This document shows, in pieces, positions 46,601-55,865 of a stretch of 57,625 bases of DNA. Under the pieces are notes generated by a model. The model was not told where the DNA came from. It made no database searches and saw only the letters and a list, made by a program, of their open reading frames with translations. The stretch comes from a virus. The stretch spans positions 1 to 57,625 of IMG/VR virus record IMGVR_UViG_3300036770_005327. One strand, 5' to 3'. Position numbers and translations under genes: made by a program. Positions within the stretch are counted from its first letter, which is position 1; each line of letters opens with the position of its first letter.

Positions 46601-49600
46601 GCCCGGTTGCCGGCACCTTTAGCTGATCCGCCTTCGTCCTGGTACTTTTGCGCCAACACATCAACAGCCAACTCATGAAACGCTTCGTCAGCAGCAACGA
46701 TCGCGCGCAGACCTTCAGTGACCTGATCTGCCAGCTGCTCGTGTGCCGCTTCATTTTCATAGTCAACTAAGGTGTCAATCTTGATACCTTCAAAAGAGCG
46801 TTCGCGGCGATACAGTTGGCCAGACTCTGCCAGCATGCCGGCAATCAAAGTTTGCAATGCTTCGCCGCCGGCGGATACCGCATCAACCAAATCTTCGACC
46901 TTATCAACCGAATCCATCAAATCGGTCCGGTAGAACACCGGTAAATTATCTGGTCTTTTGGCGTAAGTGGCTGACAAGTAAGTGACTGGAGAATTAGCGA
47001 TCGCTTCATAGATGAAGCCAGCGCGGGTTAAAGTCACATTGCCGGCAGATTTCTTTTCCCGAATACCTGCCGCGTTGTGTGCTTCGTCCAGGACAAAGAT
47101 GGCATTATCTTTGAGCGCGTTAATCAAACGGCGCTGACGATCGCCATCGAGCTGAGAATAAGTCAGGAACAGGACGTTATTATCAGCTGGCAACTTGCCT
47201 GTTTTGATAATTTCATCAAGGGTTTTCAGATGCGCCTGGCGCGATTGGGTTTTAAAAATTTTGGCATCACCAGCCTTGATAAAACCGTCCTGGTTAACGA
47301 TCAAAGGTGCCGCATCGGTTGAACCAATATCAGCCAGATCGTTATACATATCGGTAAAAAGGTTGTCAGTGACCGTGACGAAGATCGGCGTCTTACCTTC
47401 TTTGATGGCGTAACGGATGATACCGGCCGCTTGCCGGCCTTTGCCAACCCCGGTTTGGTCAGCAATGATGATGCCTTTGTTTTTGTTTTCCGCGTTATAG
47501 ATTGCGGCAGCAACCGTATCTACCTGAAGCGCCATGAAGGCTTTATGCGTTTCGGCAACCGAACCATAACCAAGCTTCTTGGTTACGTACTGGTCAACAT
47601 CGCCAATCTCAGCAACCATCTTCTGCATGGCGCGCTGACTGGCTTGCGCCATATTCACCGGCGTTAATGCGCCATCATTAAAGCCTTTACTAAGCGCTGG
47701 ATATAGCGCTTGGAACGAGGATCCGGAGTCTACGCCACCATCTGCAGGTGGCTGTTTAGATCTTCCAGCAGGCTCTGCAGTGTTTGCTGCAGGTACTGCT
47801 GTTTCACGTCCAGCGGTAACTGAACTTTCTGGTTGAACTGAACCTGGCTGACTAACAGGCTCAGACTTTCTGATGCTATCAACTGCTGGGCCAACTGCTG
47901 GGGCTGGGCTTCCGGCTCGATCGTCATTTCCAGCAATCCTGGTACCGCCGCTATCATTTCGTCCACCGGCTGTTGTTCTGCCTGCGCCAGCTTGATCAGC
48001 CTGGCCAATTTTGCGGTCAGTTTCGCTTCGAGCTGGACGCTCGACATTTGGTGAAATTCTTGGCATTGCACCATCAGCACCCGTTGCGCGGCTTGCGTTA
48101 GCTGAGGTGTCAGTGCTGGTACCCAAACTTTCAAGGAAGCGGTCATATACTTGGTTCCATGTTTCAATTCTTTCGATAGCGCCCGACTTAGGGCTCAATT
48201 TTTTACTGCTTTCTCGGCCATGTACAACAATAACACGAACTGGCCAACCAGCACCTTGCCGGCGATATAAATCACCATCGACTTCAAAGTGATCAACCAC
48301 ATTGTAATTGGAATAGAGGTAATTAAAAAACACCCGGTCAGACGCGCCAATCTCACCAGCTTCTTTGCTTGCGCCAATAATAATGGTGGCCTTACCATCA
48401 TCTTTAAGCGCCTGTAGGGCTTTGATAGTAATCAACTGGTCAATAGATTTGATGGTATAGCCATCCACCTTCACAGGTGAATCAAGCCGGCCAAACGGCG
48501 GATTCATCACAGCTGCATCAAACTTTTCAGCCGGGATGTATTCGGCAGCATCTTCGCTGGTCACATCTAAACCTTGCTGCGCCAGCTGGCCAGCGCGGCG
48601 CGGATCTAATTCATTGGCTTTTGCATGTTTCAGGTTAGCGCTGATCAGCAACATACCATTACCGGCCGTAGGTTCATACACGCTGGTTTCTTGCGTAACA
48701 CCAGCCAAACGGGCGGCCACGAACGCAAGCGGGGCCGGTGTGCTGTAAGCCATATTTTCCATACTGGTGCTGGACCGAACGTTCAGATTTGGCTGACGCT
48801 GATACATCTCAAGCAACCGGTCAAAAATCTCTTTGTCCGTACCGCCGGCGGCCACAATCTCACGAGCACGACGAACCAGTGCAAGCTCTAACACTTCCTG
48901 CGCTTCTTTCATCATTTCAGGCGTGACGCCAGAAGTCGGAATGCCATGATAATCCGCAACGACAGATTTTAACTGCCGGTTGTCCTGGATCTGGTCTAGT
49001 TTATCCTGCAGTTCATTGGCCAACGATTTAGCCGGCAACGCTTCCGTCTGCACATCTTCAATCAAAGTGCTGATATCCATCTTCCGGACATCTTTGGCGG
49101 TATCCATATCATCAGCAACAGCATCACTGATACCGTACTTTTCAGGGTTTGCCGCCATCGCGCCATAGGCTTCTTTTAAAAACGGTTTTACATCTTCATC
49201 AGCAATACCTACAACCCGAGTCGTGGCAATCACATCACGGACCCACTGCGCGAACTTTACCGCGCCTTCAGCGATAGACAGCGCACCGACTTCAGCTACG
49301 GCAAGCAGCACCTCAGGATCAACGCCGCTATTGAGCTGACCTTTACGAGACGCAATAAGCGCCTTAAGCTTTTCAGCGGCTTCACGTTTTTTATCACTGA
49401 TATTCTGAGCTGCACTATCAAGCTTTGACGCCGCTGGTTCTTTTGCTGGCGATTTTGCAGCGGCAGGCTTGCCCTTACTCTCGGCTGATTTTCCGCTGGC
49501 CGAGCTTTGAGCCATGATTTTTTCGATGCGCTGCTTATGCGGTGGCGACTTAATACCGGCTGATTTTTCTTCCCATATAATCCGCTGCTCCATATCGTCC

Positions 49601-52600
49601 AGCTTTTCGGCCTGTTCGATTGCCGATAACTCGGCCAATGTCTTTTTGAGCTTTAAGATATCGCCTGGCAAACCCCAATCGTCTGTTGCAGAAGCCCGAG
49701 CTTTCAACTCGGCCAAGTCCGCTGCATAATCCGGGGCTTTCACTGAAACTTCGCTCGACTCAGCAGATTCTGCGTTTTCAGACCGTGGCCGGGCCTCGCC
49801 CAGCGTCATCTTAGGATGCGAAGCCGGGTCGTCATTGAACGGCTTACTGCTGATATTCATCACAGCTTGCGGTCGCAGAATCACTAAATGTTCTGCGCCT
49901 TTGCGGATTTGTTTGGTTGGCGCAGTGCCATCTTTCATAAGAATCGCATCAGCACCCAAAGACAGCGCTATTTCACGCATTGCCGGGAGTGCTTTTCTGC
50001 GGCTTAATAACTCGATATAGCCCTGGCCCTGAGTCCCATCTTTGCCAACCAAGTTGTCCAGTAGTTTTCTATCGTTGTTGGCAACTCGCTCCCACTGGGT
50101 TCGCAGCCGCTCTATTTCTTCATCAGATACACCGGATCGCCCCAAAATGCCCTCGATGTCTATAGCCCCTAAACCAATCGACCTGCCTTTAAACACCAAG
50201 CCTTTATCGCCAATGGTGAGTAAAGCAGGCGCTTTCACCACAAATTCAGCAACGGTTTTTTCGCCTTTAGACAACTCGGCTTTTGCCTCGCTATAGGTTA
50301 TCCCTTTGGCTTTTGCGAGTTTTTCCGCGTTAACCGTATAATCCATATTCCGCGTAACATCGGTCGAGGCGTAATCTTCTGCTTCCTGCGGATCGCTGGT
50401 CAGATAAAACCCTTTTCCAAAGAATGAATCATCATTTGCGTCACTGTACTTGCTGGCATCAAACAACGAGCCTCTATGCCATATCTTATCGATATTAAAG
50501 CCATCATCTTTGGCTTGCAAAAGCTTCGCTGCACGGGAATTTGATGCTTCAACATTGGAAAATAATGGCGTTGTTTTTTTGCCCTGCTCGGTTTGAGTTT
50601 TAGCTACTGGCGTTTTGCTTCCCGCCTGGTTAACGCCATCGCCCTGTGAAGTGACCTTGATCGCTTCGCGCTTTTCATTAAGAGCAACCTGCTTTTCATA
50701 CTTCTGAATTTCAGCCTGCGTCCGGCCTGCATCAAAGTTTGCAGGCATGGCGGAAGGTAATACATTTGTAATACGTTCGGATAGCGCGCTATCGTGCTGC
50801 TTTGCACGAACAGCCAGCGCTTCTAACTGATTTTTAGCCGAATTAAACAAGCCAGTTTTATCGGCTTCGGGCGCAGCGCTTAACTTTTGCTGCTCAACGC
50901 GCTGGTCAGCTCGGCCTAAGATGCCAGGTATGGCTTTTTTCAGTTCATCAATCCGCGACTTGCTATAAACCCAACCCTCACCACCTTTGAGCTTCGGGTT
51001 AAAAACACCTTTGAGATTTTTCAGGGCGTCTTTGTGGGTCTTGGTATCCCCTCTGACGACTACGCTTTTATCGCTATAACGCTCGATGCGCAGCGCACCA
51101 AAATCAGCCACAGTGCTTTCCCACTGTTCGCGTTGCGTCACTGGTTTTTTGGTATCGCCGTTTTTAAGCCAGTCTTTGAACTGGTCCATGGTCATTTCTT
51201 TGACGGGGCCAATTTGCCAGCCAGCTGAATAATTGCGCTTGTAAGTTTGTTCTGCCGATTTTAAATCTGTCGCGCCCAGGACAACTTTATGTTCATCAAA
51301 TGATCCGTCCTTATTCATTTGGTCAACCACAAACACTTTGTCACTGTCCGGGCTATCACCGATAAACACATCAACATGATCACCATCAGCGCCTTCTGTG
51401 CGTTTGATGTAACCGTAGTGATCCTGCATGGTAACTGACCATGGCTTGCCTTTGGCATCGGTGCCTTTGCGCTCTGAACCCTTTGGGTTCTCAATTGCAA
51501 TATCCAGCCCCTGGACATTCACATGCCCTTTTTTGTAGTTGCCGGCTTCCTTCTGAGCTGCGCTCGGCTCTGGCAAATCATTCAGCGGGGATAAGGCGGC
51601 ACCAGCGGCGGCATCATCAATTACAGCTTTGATTTCGTTTACTTTTTCAGCACTGCCCACAGAACCACCCACAGAATCTGTGGATAAGTTTCCGGCGGCC
51701 TGACGCCAGGGCATGAGCATATTGACTTGCTCGTCATTGATACCGAAGGTATCCCGCAAAATCTCCGGATCAATCTTGCCCCGCTCCTCCAGCGGGAAAC
51801 TATCAATGAACCCCCTCGCGGCTACCATAACTTCATCGTCTGGCGCAACTGGTGCCGCAGCCTGAGGTGCGTTCACGATACCTGGTTCAGTGCTTGGAAC
51901 TGGCTCACCCGGATTACTCGCCAAAAACTTGGCCAGCTGACCTTCCGCTTTCGGTCTGAACTCCGGATTAATCAACCATTGACCGGCGGTATTAATTGCC
52001 AGGCCAATTTTTTCCGGCTTGCGCTGAACGTACTGCTGCAGCATTTCAGCGAACTGGGGGTTTTCTTTTGCGACAACACCAGACAGGATGGCAAAGTCGC
52101 TGGCATCTTCTTCTGGCGTGGGTGTCCAGGGCTTTTCACCTTCTGCAGGTTGTGGCGCATTGCCCATGTACTCCTGCAACCGGTGCATGGCATTTTTTCT
52201 AAAAGAGGCGCTGCCGAGATATTTATCCAGCACTGTAATCGCTGACACGGCGCGCTCTGGATCTTCTTTGACAATCTCAACGAGACCATCCACAAATTCA
52301 GGATGTTCAGCTGCAGCGCCGCTGGCCATCTCGATAAAGGTCGATTGCGTGTTGACCTTAGGGTCAATCACACTGGTTAATGGCGGGGTTTCAAACTCCT
52401 GCTCTAAATCAGGATATGCCGGCGGTCCCATTTCATCAGATGGTGCACTGAATTGCTCTGGCTCAGCGCCAGATTGCGCCGGCTGTTCTTTCGATGGCAG
52501 ACGCTTTTGGACGGCTCCAACAGCAGCTGGAACCGCTGCAGCCAGGCCACCGACCGCACCGCCTAAGATCCCCTCGTTGAGGGCCGCAACTGTGACACCT

Positions 52601-53571
52601 TCGTTTAAATCCTGAGTTGGATCGACATATTCTTGCCGTACCTGGTTGCCGGCAAACTGCTCCATGCCGCCTTGGGCAGCTTCGACACCAAACTCTGCAG
52701 CAACACCTGCACCTTTTGGCATGGCACCTGACAGAATGCGTGTCAGTGCGGCACTTCCCAAACCACCAACCAAAAGGTTCGATGTAAGCAATGTTGGATT
52801 TGTTTTAATTGCCGACCGCGCCTGTTCAGCAAGCTGGGTGCGGCTTGTTGCCAAAATATCTTCAGCTTCAGCACCTGGCATGGCTTTGGCATTTGCGCGC
52901 ACGATGGCCTGAAATTCTGGCGACACTTCCAGATCTTCATAATCAAGTGCTTCAACTTCATTACCGACATCAATGGCTTGTAAGCCGCCTGCAACTGCAT
53001 GGCCAGCAGCACCATAAGCCAAAGTATCTTTACCAAATGCGGCAAACTGGCCGGCCTTATCACCGAGATTTTTGGTTAAGAAAGTCTCAGTTGCCTTTTT
53101 TGCTGCAATTTCTGCCATTTCGGCAGTGCCTTTTTCTGCCAGCACTTTTTGCCTGGCAAGCTTCGCTACTTTGGTGACAGCCAGACTGGTGCCTTTAATC
53201 GCAGCACCACCTGCCAAGATGTCAGCATTTAAACCAATCACATGCCCGATTTGCATGGCAATGGCGCGGGGCGATGTCCACGCATCACCGGCAGTGATCG
53301 TATTATCTTTATCGACAAAGAACTGTTCTTGCATAGCGGTTTTACCCGCATTGGAAATAGTCGCAAGTTGCTCGTTTGCGCCCTCCTGGGCCCAGTCACG
53401 CACCCCATCTAAACCAAAGGTTTCACCGATGCCGGCAAGACCGTCATAGGCTCCTTTTTGCGTGGCGTCCACCACATCACCAATAAAACCTTGCCCGGTA
53501 TCAGCAGGCTTAAATTGCGCAGCTTGCTGCTGACGGTATAGGCTAAGTGCGTTTTGATCTAATTTGCTCAT
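40657..53571 (-). CDS. giant polyvalent DNA-ejection / antirestriction protein, 4304 residues
   Basis: One open frame of 12.9 kb. Residues 1-355 are Gly/Ala-rich with amphipathic helices, as in ejected internal proteins. About 665-800: polyvalent pyrophosphatase-like domain (GYIKRTEGADGDHVDVFIGD). About 1025-1190: ADP-ribosyltransferase-like (IWHRGSLFDASKYS, FGKGFYLTSD). About 1600-1800: N6-methylase with NPPFGRLD. About 2020-2640: Strawberry-notch-type helicase with TGVGKGRQ (2039), DEAH (2162) and QMLGRINRTGQ. About 3220: zincin-like HERLRH. About 3619: PLQRFG. Near 4020: a hydrophobic segment. Methylase plus helicase recall DarB of P1. It overlaps the preceding gene by four bases and probably enters the cell with the DNA. 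Confidence 0.85.
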   Translation of the reverse strand: MSKLDQNALSLYRQQQAAQFKPADTGQGFIGDVVDATQKGAYDGLAGIGETFGLDGVRDWAQEGANEQLATISNAGKTAMQEQFFVDKDNTITAGDAWTSPRAIAMQIGHVIGLNADILAGGAAIKGTSLAVTKVAKLARQKVLAEKGTAEMAEIAAKKATETFLTKNLGDKAGQFAAFGKDTLAYGAAGHAVAGGLQAIDVGNEVEALDYEDLEVSPEFQAIVRANAKAMPGAEAEDILATSRTQLAEQARSAIKTNPTLLTSNLLVGGLGSAALTRILSGAMPKGAGVAAEFGVEAAQGGMEQFAGNQVRQEYVDPTQDLNEGVTVAALNEGILGGAVGGLAAAVPAAVGAVQKRLPSKEQPAQSGAEPEQFSAPSDEMGPPAYPDLEQEFETPPLTSVIDPKVNTQSTFIEMASGAAAEHPEFVDGLVEIVKEDPERAVSAITVLDKYLGSASFRKNAMHRLQEYMGNAPQPAEGEKPWTPTPEEDASDFAILSGVVAKENPQFAEMLQQYVQRKPEKIGLAINTAGQWLINPEFRPKAEGQLAKFLASNPGEPVPSTEPGIVNAPQAAAPVAPDDEVMVAARGFIDSFPLEERGKIDPEILRDTFGINDEQVNMLMPWRQAAGNLSTDSVGGSVGSAEKVNEIKAVIDDAAAGAALSPLNDLPEPSAAQKEAGNYKKGHVNVQGLDIAIENPKGSERKGTDAKGKPWSVTMQDHYGYIKRTEGADGDHVDVFIGDSPDSDKVFVVDQMNKDGSFDEHKVVLGATDLKSAEQTYKRNYSAGWQIGPVKEMTMDQFKDWLKNGDTKKPVTQREQWESTVADFGALRIERYSDKSVVVRGDTKTHKDALKNLKGVFNPKLKGGEGWVYSKSRIDELKKAIPGILGRADQRVEQQKLSAAPEADKTGLFNSAKNQLEALAVRAKQHDSALSERITNVLPSAMPANFDAGRTQAEIQKYEKQVALNEKREAIKVTSQGDGVNQAGSKTPVAKTQTEQGKKTTPLFSNVEASNSRAAKLLQAKDDGFNIDKIWHRGSLFDASKYSDANDDSFFGKGFYLTSDPQEAEDYASTDVTRNMDYTVNAEKLAKAKGITYSEAKAELSKGEKTVAEFVVKAPALLTIGDKGLVFKGRSIGLGAIDIEGILGRSGVSDEEIERLRTQWERVANNDRKLLDNLVGKDGTQGQGYIELLSRRKALPAMREIALSLGADAILMKDGTAPTKQIRKGAEHLVILRPQAVMNISSKPFNDDPASHPKMTLGEARPRSENAESAESSEVSVKAPDYAADLAELKARASATDDWGLPGDILKLKKTLAELSAIEQAEKLDDMEQRIIWEEKSAGIKSPPHKQRIEKIMAQSSASGKSAESKGKPAAAKSPAKEPAASKLDSAAQNISDKKREAAEKLKALIASRKGQLNSGVDPEVLLAVAEVGALSIAEGAVKFAQWVRDVIATTRVVGIADEDVKPFLKEAYGAMAANPEKYGISDAVADDMDTAKDVRKMDISTLIEDVQTEALPAKSLANELQDKLDQIQDNRQLKSVVADYHGIPTSGVTPEMMKEAQEVLELALVRRAREIVAAGGTDKEIFDRLLEMYQRQPNLNVRSSTSMENMAYSTPAPLAFVAARLAGVTQETSVYEPTAGNGMLLISANLKHAKANELDPRRAGQLAQQGLDVTSEDAAEYIPAEKFDAAVMNPPFGRLDSPVKVDGYTIKSIDQLITIKALQALKDDGKATIIIGASKEAGEIGASDRVFFNYLYSNYNVVDHFEVDGDLYRRQGAGWPVRVIVVHGRESSKKLSPKSGAIERIETWNQVYDRFLESLGTSTDTSANASRATGADGAMPRISPNVERPARSETDRKIGQADQAGAGRTTAGGRNDSGGTRIAGNDDRAGSPAPAVGPAVDSIRKSEPVSQPGSVQPESSVTAGRETAVPAANTAEPAGRSKQPPADGGVDSGSSFQALYPALSKGFNDGALTPVNMAQASQRAMQKMVAEIGDVDQYVTKKLGYGSVAETHKAFMALQVDTVAAAIYNAENKNKGIIIADQTGVGKGRQAAGIIRYAIKEGKTPIFVTVTDNLFTDMYNDLADIGSTDAAPLIVNQDGFIKAGDAKIFKTQSRQAHLKTLDEIIKTGKLPADNNVLFLTYSQLDGDRQRRLINALKDNAIFVLDEAHNAAGIREKKSAGNVTLTRAGFIYEAIANSPVTYLSATYAKRPDNLPVFYRTDLMDSVDKVEDLVDAVSAGGEALQTLIAGMLAESGQLYRRERSFEGIKIDTLVDYENEAAHEQLADQVTEGLRAIVAADEAFHELAVDVLAQKYQDEGGSAKGAGNRAASGVDHSNFTSIVHNFISQLLIGLKVRATIDKAIELKKAGQKPVIALQNTMGAFLNGFVDENGLSVGDPVRADYRDVLLKALDRTRRISVTDETGDVRAIDVPLHELPADVQMLYLEAKEIIQDLNLSSIPLSPIDYVRDELEKAGIRTSEITGRGYRIDYQTEVPTLAVRSAEEQNDKRGTVDAFNDGRLDALILNVAGSTGLSIHAAEKFKDQSPRHMIVMQAMADINILMQMLGRINRTGQIELPSYSMLSLAIPAEKRPAARTSKKFKSLNAQTSANTDSDVNLKAQDMMNKYGDKVMSDYLREYPEVARDLSLGVPAEDVVYPGIYEKATGRMALLPVKQQKEIYAELENEYADLIEYLDKTGQNDLEPKTMDLDAKILDSKVIYEGKFPDTVFGGHTFLHKVDTKYQGKPPSADDVLKALAKIKDPDAVVAGILAAKERDRQFEKKLQGTLKRAQAELAKVETKTNSKDESKKNSKIMAAQADVTTAEEAMQRYRASVQATEDALKRFQIGHHFNIKLPEELVKGVVVAVKDSHRAGKGNPYSGSKVKFTFMVDSGIRQIDLSVSQLTSLQEGGVSATKTSVANEKLIHDTFKPVRKGEERRETRFVATGNAIMGSKKLSGRIISFTDHRGDVHQGILMPKNFKDDQFSRTDAGSDFALRDLTVLQKFLTSNRKLLKDLGVFDLSQSIRVLPVRSDEWKIEIPKANKTQAVKDIKFSEALQKAMGAEFFSVGNVMSAVFSEQKLAAVLPELNKLVQLRGLQSYRDAWVQAGGNAIPSAAVGFDGHQVTSAAIDAPAHLGNVVRDDTGMVPSRGQVSPGITLQKARMFAKAFDARLADSGSGTFIAEKFSDFPEDIQAFASPDAHGFLFQGKVYINLQHIRDLPSLQELLVHERLRHYGVRKLFGKGVFDELNKIAMQLGESKLKQLAAKYQMDLEGYKKYYQDLNHPNIQAALVDELIAHIKESDVPVGVWASIRRLLAKLKQALHELGLGDLVTKLTKTNEHDLFLILSQAKEVLQKAGSQPVRNDLDFDAPAMLPRTGNAIADAVSQINAERMQRWVEAFKPAKLWQAVKTKWPDRARPAMLQLLPRNYLADIAGDLLPSLRRYNAQVAAMEAQRNNLLNLTHGTADKWRKLVGKDKAASAKLADLMHEATLMGVDPSMSKFYPTITRQTYQMLMSRAKAFIKSRNGEAEAVARGMQRRARIQAAMDKVPMQEEAYAQLRADFLALPAEYQQMFIEVRDSYLEMNTQRKIALEKRIEDLIADKRVAAAQISMMREEFELNELNGIYFPLQRFGKYKAVAKDRETGELHAFSMFETNAQMQQWMEEQRGAGVVVEGGYQFEYSSMMSGVSAGFMKDLLLKFSPVFSQNSKIQDDLYQLFLEHSPDLSVRKHMIHRKGVSGYDQDALRAFAHNQFHTAYQIAKVSNTHHMQSHLLAMEDEVRTITNADDKVRATQVVNELTQRNEWILNPKGSEWANKLTGFGFFWYLGTTPAAALVNITQTAMVGLPVLGARYTYKEAGKMLAEMSKAFIKGKGNVDKTLNGRELSAFRELEESGIIDKTMAHDMTGIADGGVAYSPRYHKVMQVAGFMFHHAERFNREVTAMASYKLAYNKLSKLYAGEQYGDSKAHREAIAEAIELTKLSHFDYANSNRPRFMQGDMARVLLLFRQHSVNMTYRLIRDFQQSFWGRGEDKKIAQKQLAGMLGMTLFFAGAAGLPLYSVIAGIFNTMLDDEDEPFDFDAAVREALAEAIGETGASVIMSGLPGNVTGADLTNRIGMNNLWFRDAEADLEGEAAVQYYAEQALGPMYGILAGWGKATQLAREGHTGRAWESAVPKFARDWFKSVRYATDGVQTKRGDPILDELSVWQIALQANGFTPIEVSEQYGQNNALATSARRIQDRRKLLLNRYALARRNDDDLLVAQTLDDIEAFNLAQPTMKITAAHRIKSLKQRAALSDRAVNGVILSKKLQHLAE

Positions 53572-55304
53572 TGCTTCTCACCATTGATAATTTGTCCACG
53601 TTCCTGCCTTGTGAAGTGCCGTAAGTTGGCTTGGATCCACCGCGTCTTTTCTTCAGCACTTAAATCATTCAGCTTGCCTTGCTGAACAAATTGCCTTGCC
53701 AATTGAGCCTGCTGTGCGTCATCGGCCTGTTTTTTGGTATTGGATTGATTCAAGAATTGACGACGCTGCTCAAACTGCTCCGGCGTTAACGTTTTGCCAG
53801 CAGCTGCTGGGATCGGTTCTGTAGTCAACCACCAGTTCGGTTTGCTGGTCAGTTGTTCAATGGGATCAGGCTCAGGTTGCTTGCTGGCTCCCTGTTGATT
53901 GCCGGCAAGAATGTTCTGTAATGTCTGATTAGATTTAGGATCACTGGTTTTCTTTGAACCGTTTTGCTGCATTTGATACAGCTCTGCGGGGTCATACACG
54001 AAATTACTTTGCAGGTATTTTTGGGCTTCTTCTGGCCCATCGTCTTGTGACAACTGACGCGCCTTATCAAGCACGGCTTTATTTTCCCTGGCTACGCTTT
54101 CTAAAAACTTCAGTTTGCCTGGTTCACCTTTGGTCCACTCAAAATCGCCGTAAGACACGTACTGGAACCCTTCGTCAGCATTACCGAACAATGGGTTCTC
54201 AGTAAAACGCTTGTGCACAAGTTCAGTTTTTTGCGGCCGGCCAGCCCACTGAGTTTCGTCAGATTTGAGTGATGACGTATTTGGATCTGTGTTTAATTTC
54301 TCATACCTGCCCTTAAGCCACTCTAACCCCTCCGGGTTGCGCTTGAGCGCTTCATGAAAAAAGTCGGTGGCTTTGACTTTCCCGACAAACTTGCCAAAAT
54401 CGACAGCCTTGAGCGGGTCATCTGGATCAGACGTTCCCCGTTCAGTCAACGGGGACCGGTATGTGTTACCTTCAGAATCACGCATTTCCAGCTCAACAAA
54501 CATATGGCCTTTGATTGGTTTTCCCTGTGCATCTATTGCCTGGCTGGTGCTGACAATTCGTTTATTGACGATTGGTAAACCCGTCTCCGGGTTTGTACCA
54601 CCGTTGTTCAGGTCATGCTTCAAAAACACGGATGCGACATCAAAGATTTTCGCGTCCGCATAGGGGTTTGCTTGCGTATTCCGGGGATCAAGTAGGGCTG
54701 TAGCCTGAGTCAATGCGTCAGAATACTCCGGATCTAACACTTTGAATGGGCTTAACTCCGTGTCGATGGAGTCTCTTAAAAATGCTTCAGAGAAGCGTCC
54801 GGTCCTATTAAAACGTTCAATTTCAAGCGGAGCCTGCTGTTTCACACGAGCAAGGCGCGCCGCCTTTTCTGCTGAAATCCGTGCGGATGCGCGGGTTTCT
54901 CTCTGATGATTCAGATTTTCTCGTTCTGAATCCAATCGCAAGGCTGCAGCACCTTTTTCAAGTGGGAATAATTCATCCTCCCTTGTTGCCTGGGTTTTAG
55001 ACCTGCTCAGGGTATGCTGCTGCTGTTCAAGCTCTATCGGGCGTAACGCCTTATTATGCTCCGCACTAGCCTGCATCTCAGCCAGCGTTAACGGTCTGGT
55101 CTGCTTATTGTGTTCAATCTGACTTTCCAGGTCGCTTAAGCCTAACCTGGCTTGCTGTTCGGCCAACGGGCGCATTGTGGCCTGATGCTCAGCATTTGCT
55201 CTGGCCTGCTCCATTTGAAATTTATGCTGCTGGTCTATACGTGATTCTTGCCGTGCACCACGGCTGATATCTAGCCCTAAGGCAACGCCTTGCGTAATCC
55301 CCAT
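53568..55304 (-). CDS. internal virion protein (ejection component)
   Basis: 578 residues from ATG 55304, with AGGTGA upstream; GTG 55310 is an alternative. Residues about 20-165 are a helical, Gln/Glu/Arg-rich region with repeated motifs (HNKQTRPLTLAEMQASAEHN, then KALRPIELEQQQHTLSRSK). The rest is mixed, with a beta stretch near 255-305. The layout and place directly before the giant ejection gene match the middle internal virion proteins of podoviruses (as gp15 of T7 precedes gp16). It is presumably released with the DNA into the cell envelope. Confidence 0.6.
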   Translation of the reverse strand: MGITQGVALGLDISRGARQESRIDQQHKFQMEQARANAEHQATMRPLAEQQARLGLSDLESQIEHNKQTRPLTLAEMQASAEHNKALRPIELEQQQHTLSRSKTQATREDELFPLEKGAAALRLDSERENLNHQRETRASARISAEKAARLARVKQQAPLEIERFNRTGRFSEAFLRDSIDTELSPFKVLDPEYSDALTQATALLDPRNTQANPYADAKIFDVASVFLKHDLNNGGTNPETGLPIVNKRIVSTSQAIDAQGKPIKGHMFVELEMRDSEGNTYRSPLTERGTSDPDDPLKAVDFGKFVGKVKATDFFHEALKRNPEGLEWLKGRYEKLNTDPNTSSLKSDETQWAGRPQKTELVHKRFTENPLFGNADEGFQYVSYGDFEWTKGEPGKLKFLESVARENKAVLDKARQLSQDDGPEEAQKYLQSNFVYDPAELYQMQQNGSKKTSDPKSNQTLQNILAGNQQGASKQPEPDPIEQLTSKPNWWLTTEPIPAAAGKTLTPEQFEQRRQFLNQSNTKKQADDAQQAQLARQFVQQGKLNDLSAEEKTRWIQANLRHFTRQERGQIINGEKQ

Positions 55305-55311
55305 GATCACC

Positions 55312-55863
55312 TCATAAAATTGTATAAAGAGCCAGGCCGGCTAATGCCGCCCAACCGGCTGGACCAAGCGCAGCTAACGGGCCTGCACTGGCGGCTGCGC
55401 CTCCTGCAGCAGTGGCACCTGTTGTAGCGGTCGTCGTCGCAGCTGTGGTTGCTGCAGTAGTCGCGCCTGCAATTTCTGCTGCGGCTGCGGCTTCACCTGC
55501 TGCAGCTGCAGCTGTTGCGCCTTCTGCTGCAGTTGTGGTAGCTGCAACATTCGTGGCCGCATTGGTTGCAGTTGCCGCTTGCTTGGTTGCGGCTGCAATT
55601 TCTGCTGCGGCTTTACTTTCACCAAGGGCAGCAGCATCGAGGGCGGCTTTTTCAGCGGCCTGAGTGGCGTAATAGGACTGCAGGCTATGGTCTAAACCAA
55701 TAGTGGCCGCCGATGTCGCAAGCCCCCGGCGCTCTGCTTTTTCTGCCTCTTTAATGTTGGCGTTGATTTGTGTGCGCTGATGCTCAGCATCTCCCGCCTG
55801 GCGAAAACCGCCACGCGCCTTGTTTTCTACAGAATCAGCAAGGCTGAATAAGCCGTAAGTCAT
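55312..55863 (-). CDS. Ala-rich internal virion protein
   Basis: 183 residues. The first 75 are helical and charged; then a run of more than 80 residues is almost only Ala, Thr, Gly and Glu (AEIAAATKQAATATNAATNV, GEAAAAAEIAGATTAATTAA). It ends in a hydrophobic, Gly-rich helix (AALGPAGWAALAGLALYTIL). Low-complexity helical proteins with a hydrophobic end occur among ejected proteins that form the trans-envelope channel. Codon bias in the run (GCN/ACN) also makes long false frames on the other strand. Function by context. Confidence 0.6.
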   Translation of the reverse strand: MTYGLFSLADSVENKARGGFRQAGDAEHQRTQINANIKEAEKAERRGLATSAATIGLDHSLQSYYATQAAEKAALDAAALGESKAAAEIAAATKQAATATNAATNVAATTTAAEGATAAAAAGEAAAAAEIAGATTAATTAATTTATTGATAAGGAAASAGPLAALGPAGWAALAGLALYTIL

Positions 55864-55865
55864 AA

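Noticed and set aside
47730-48167. 145-codon minus frame rich in Gln and Leu
   Set aside because: Shadow in another frame of the giant gene's linker region.
55412-55663. Plus-strand Ala/Val-rich frame
   Set aside because: Mirror of the Ala-rich codon run of the minus-strand gene; a compositional artefact.
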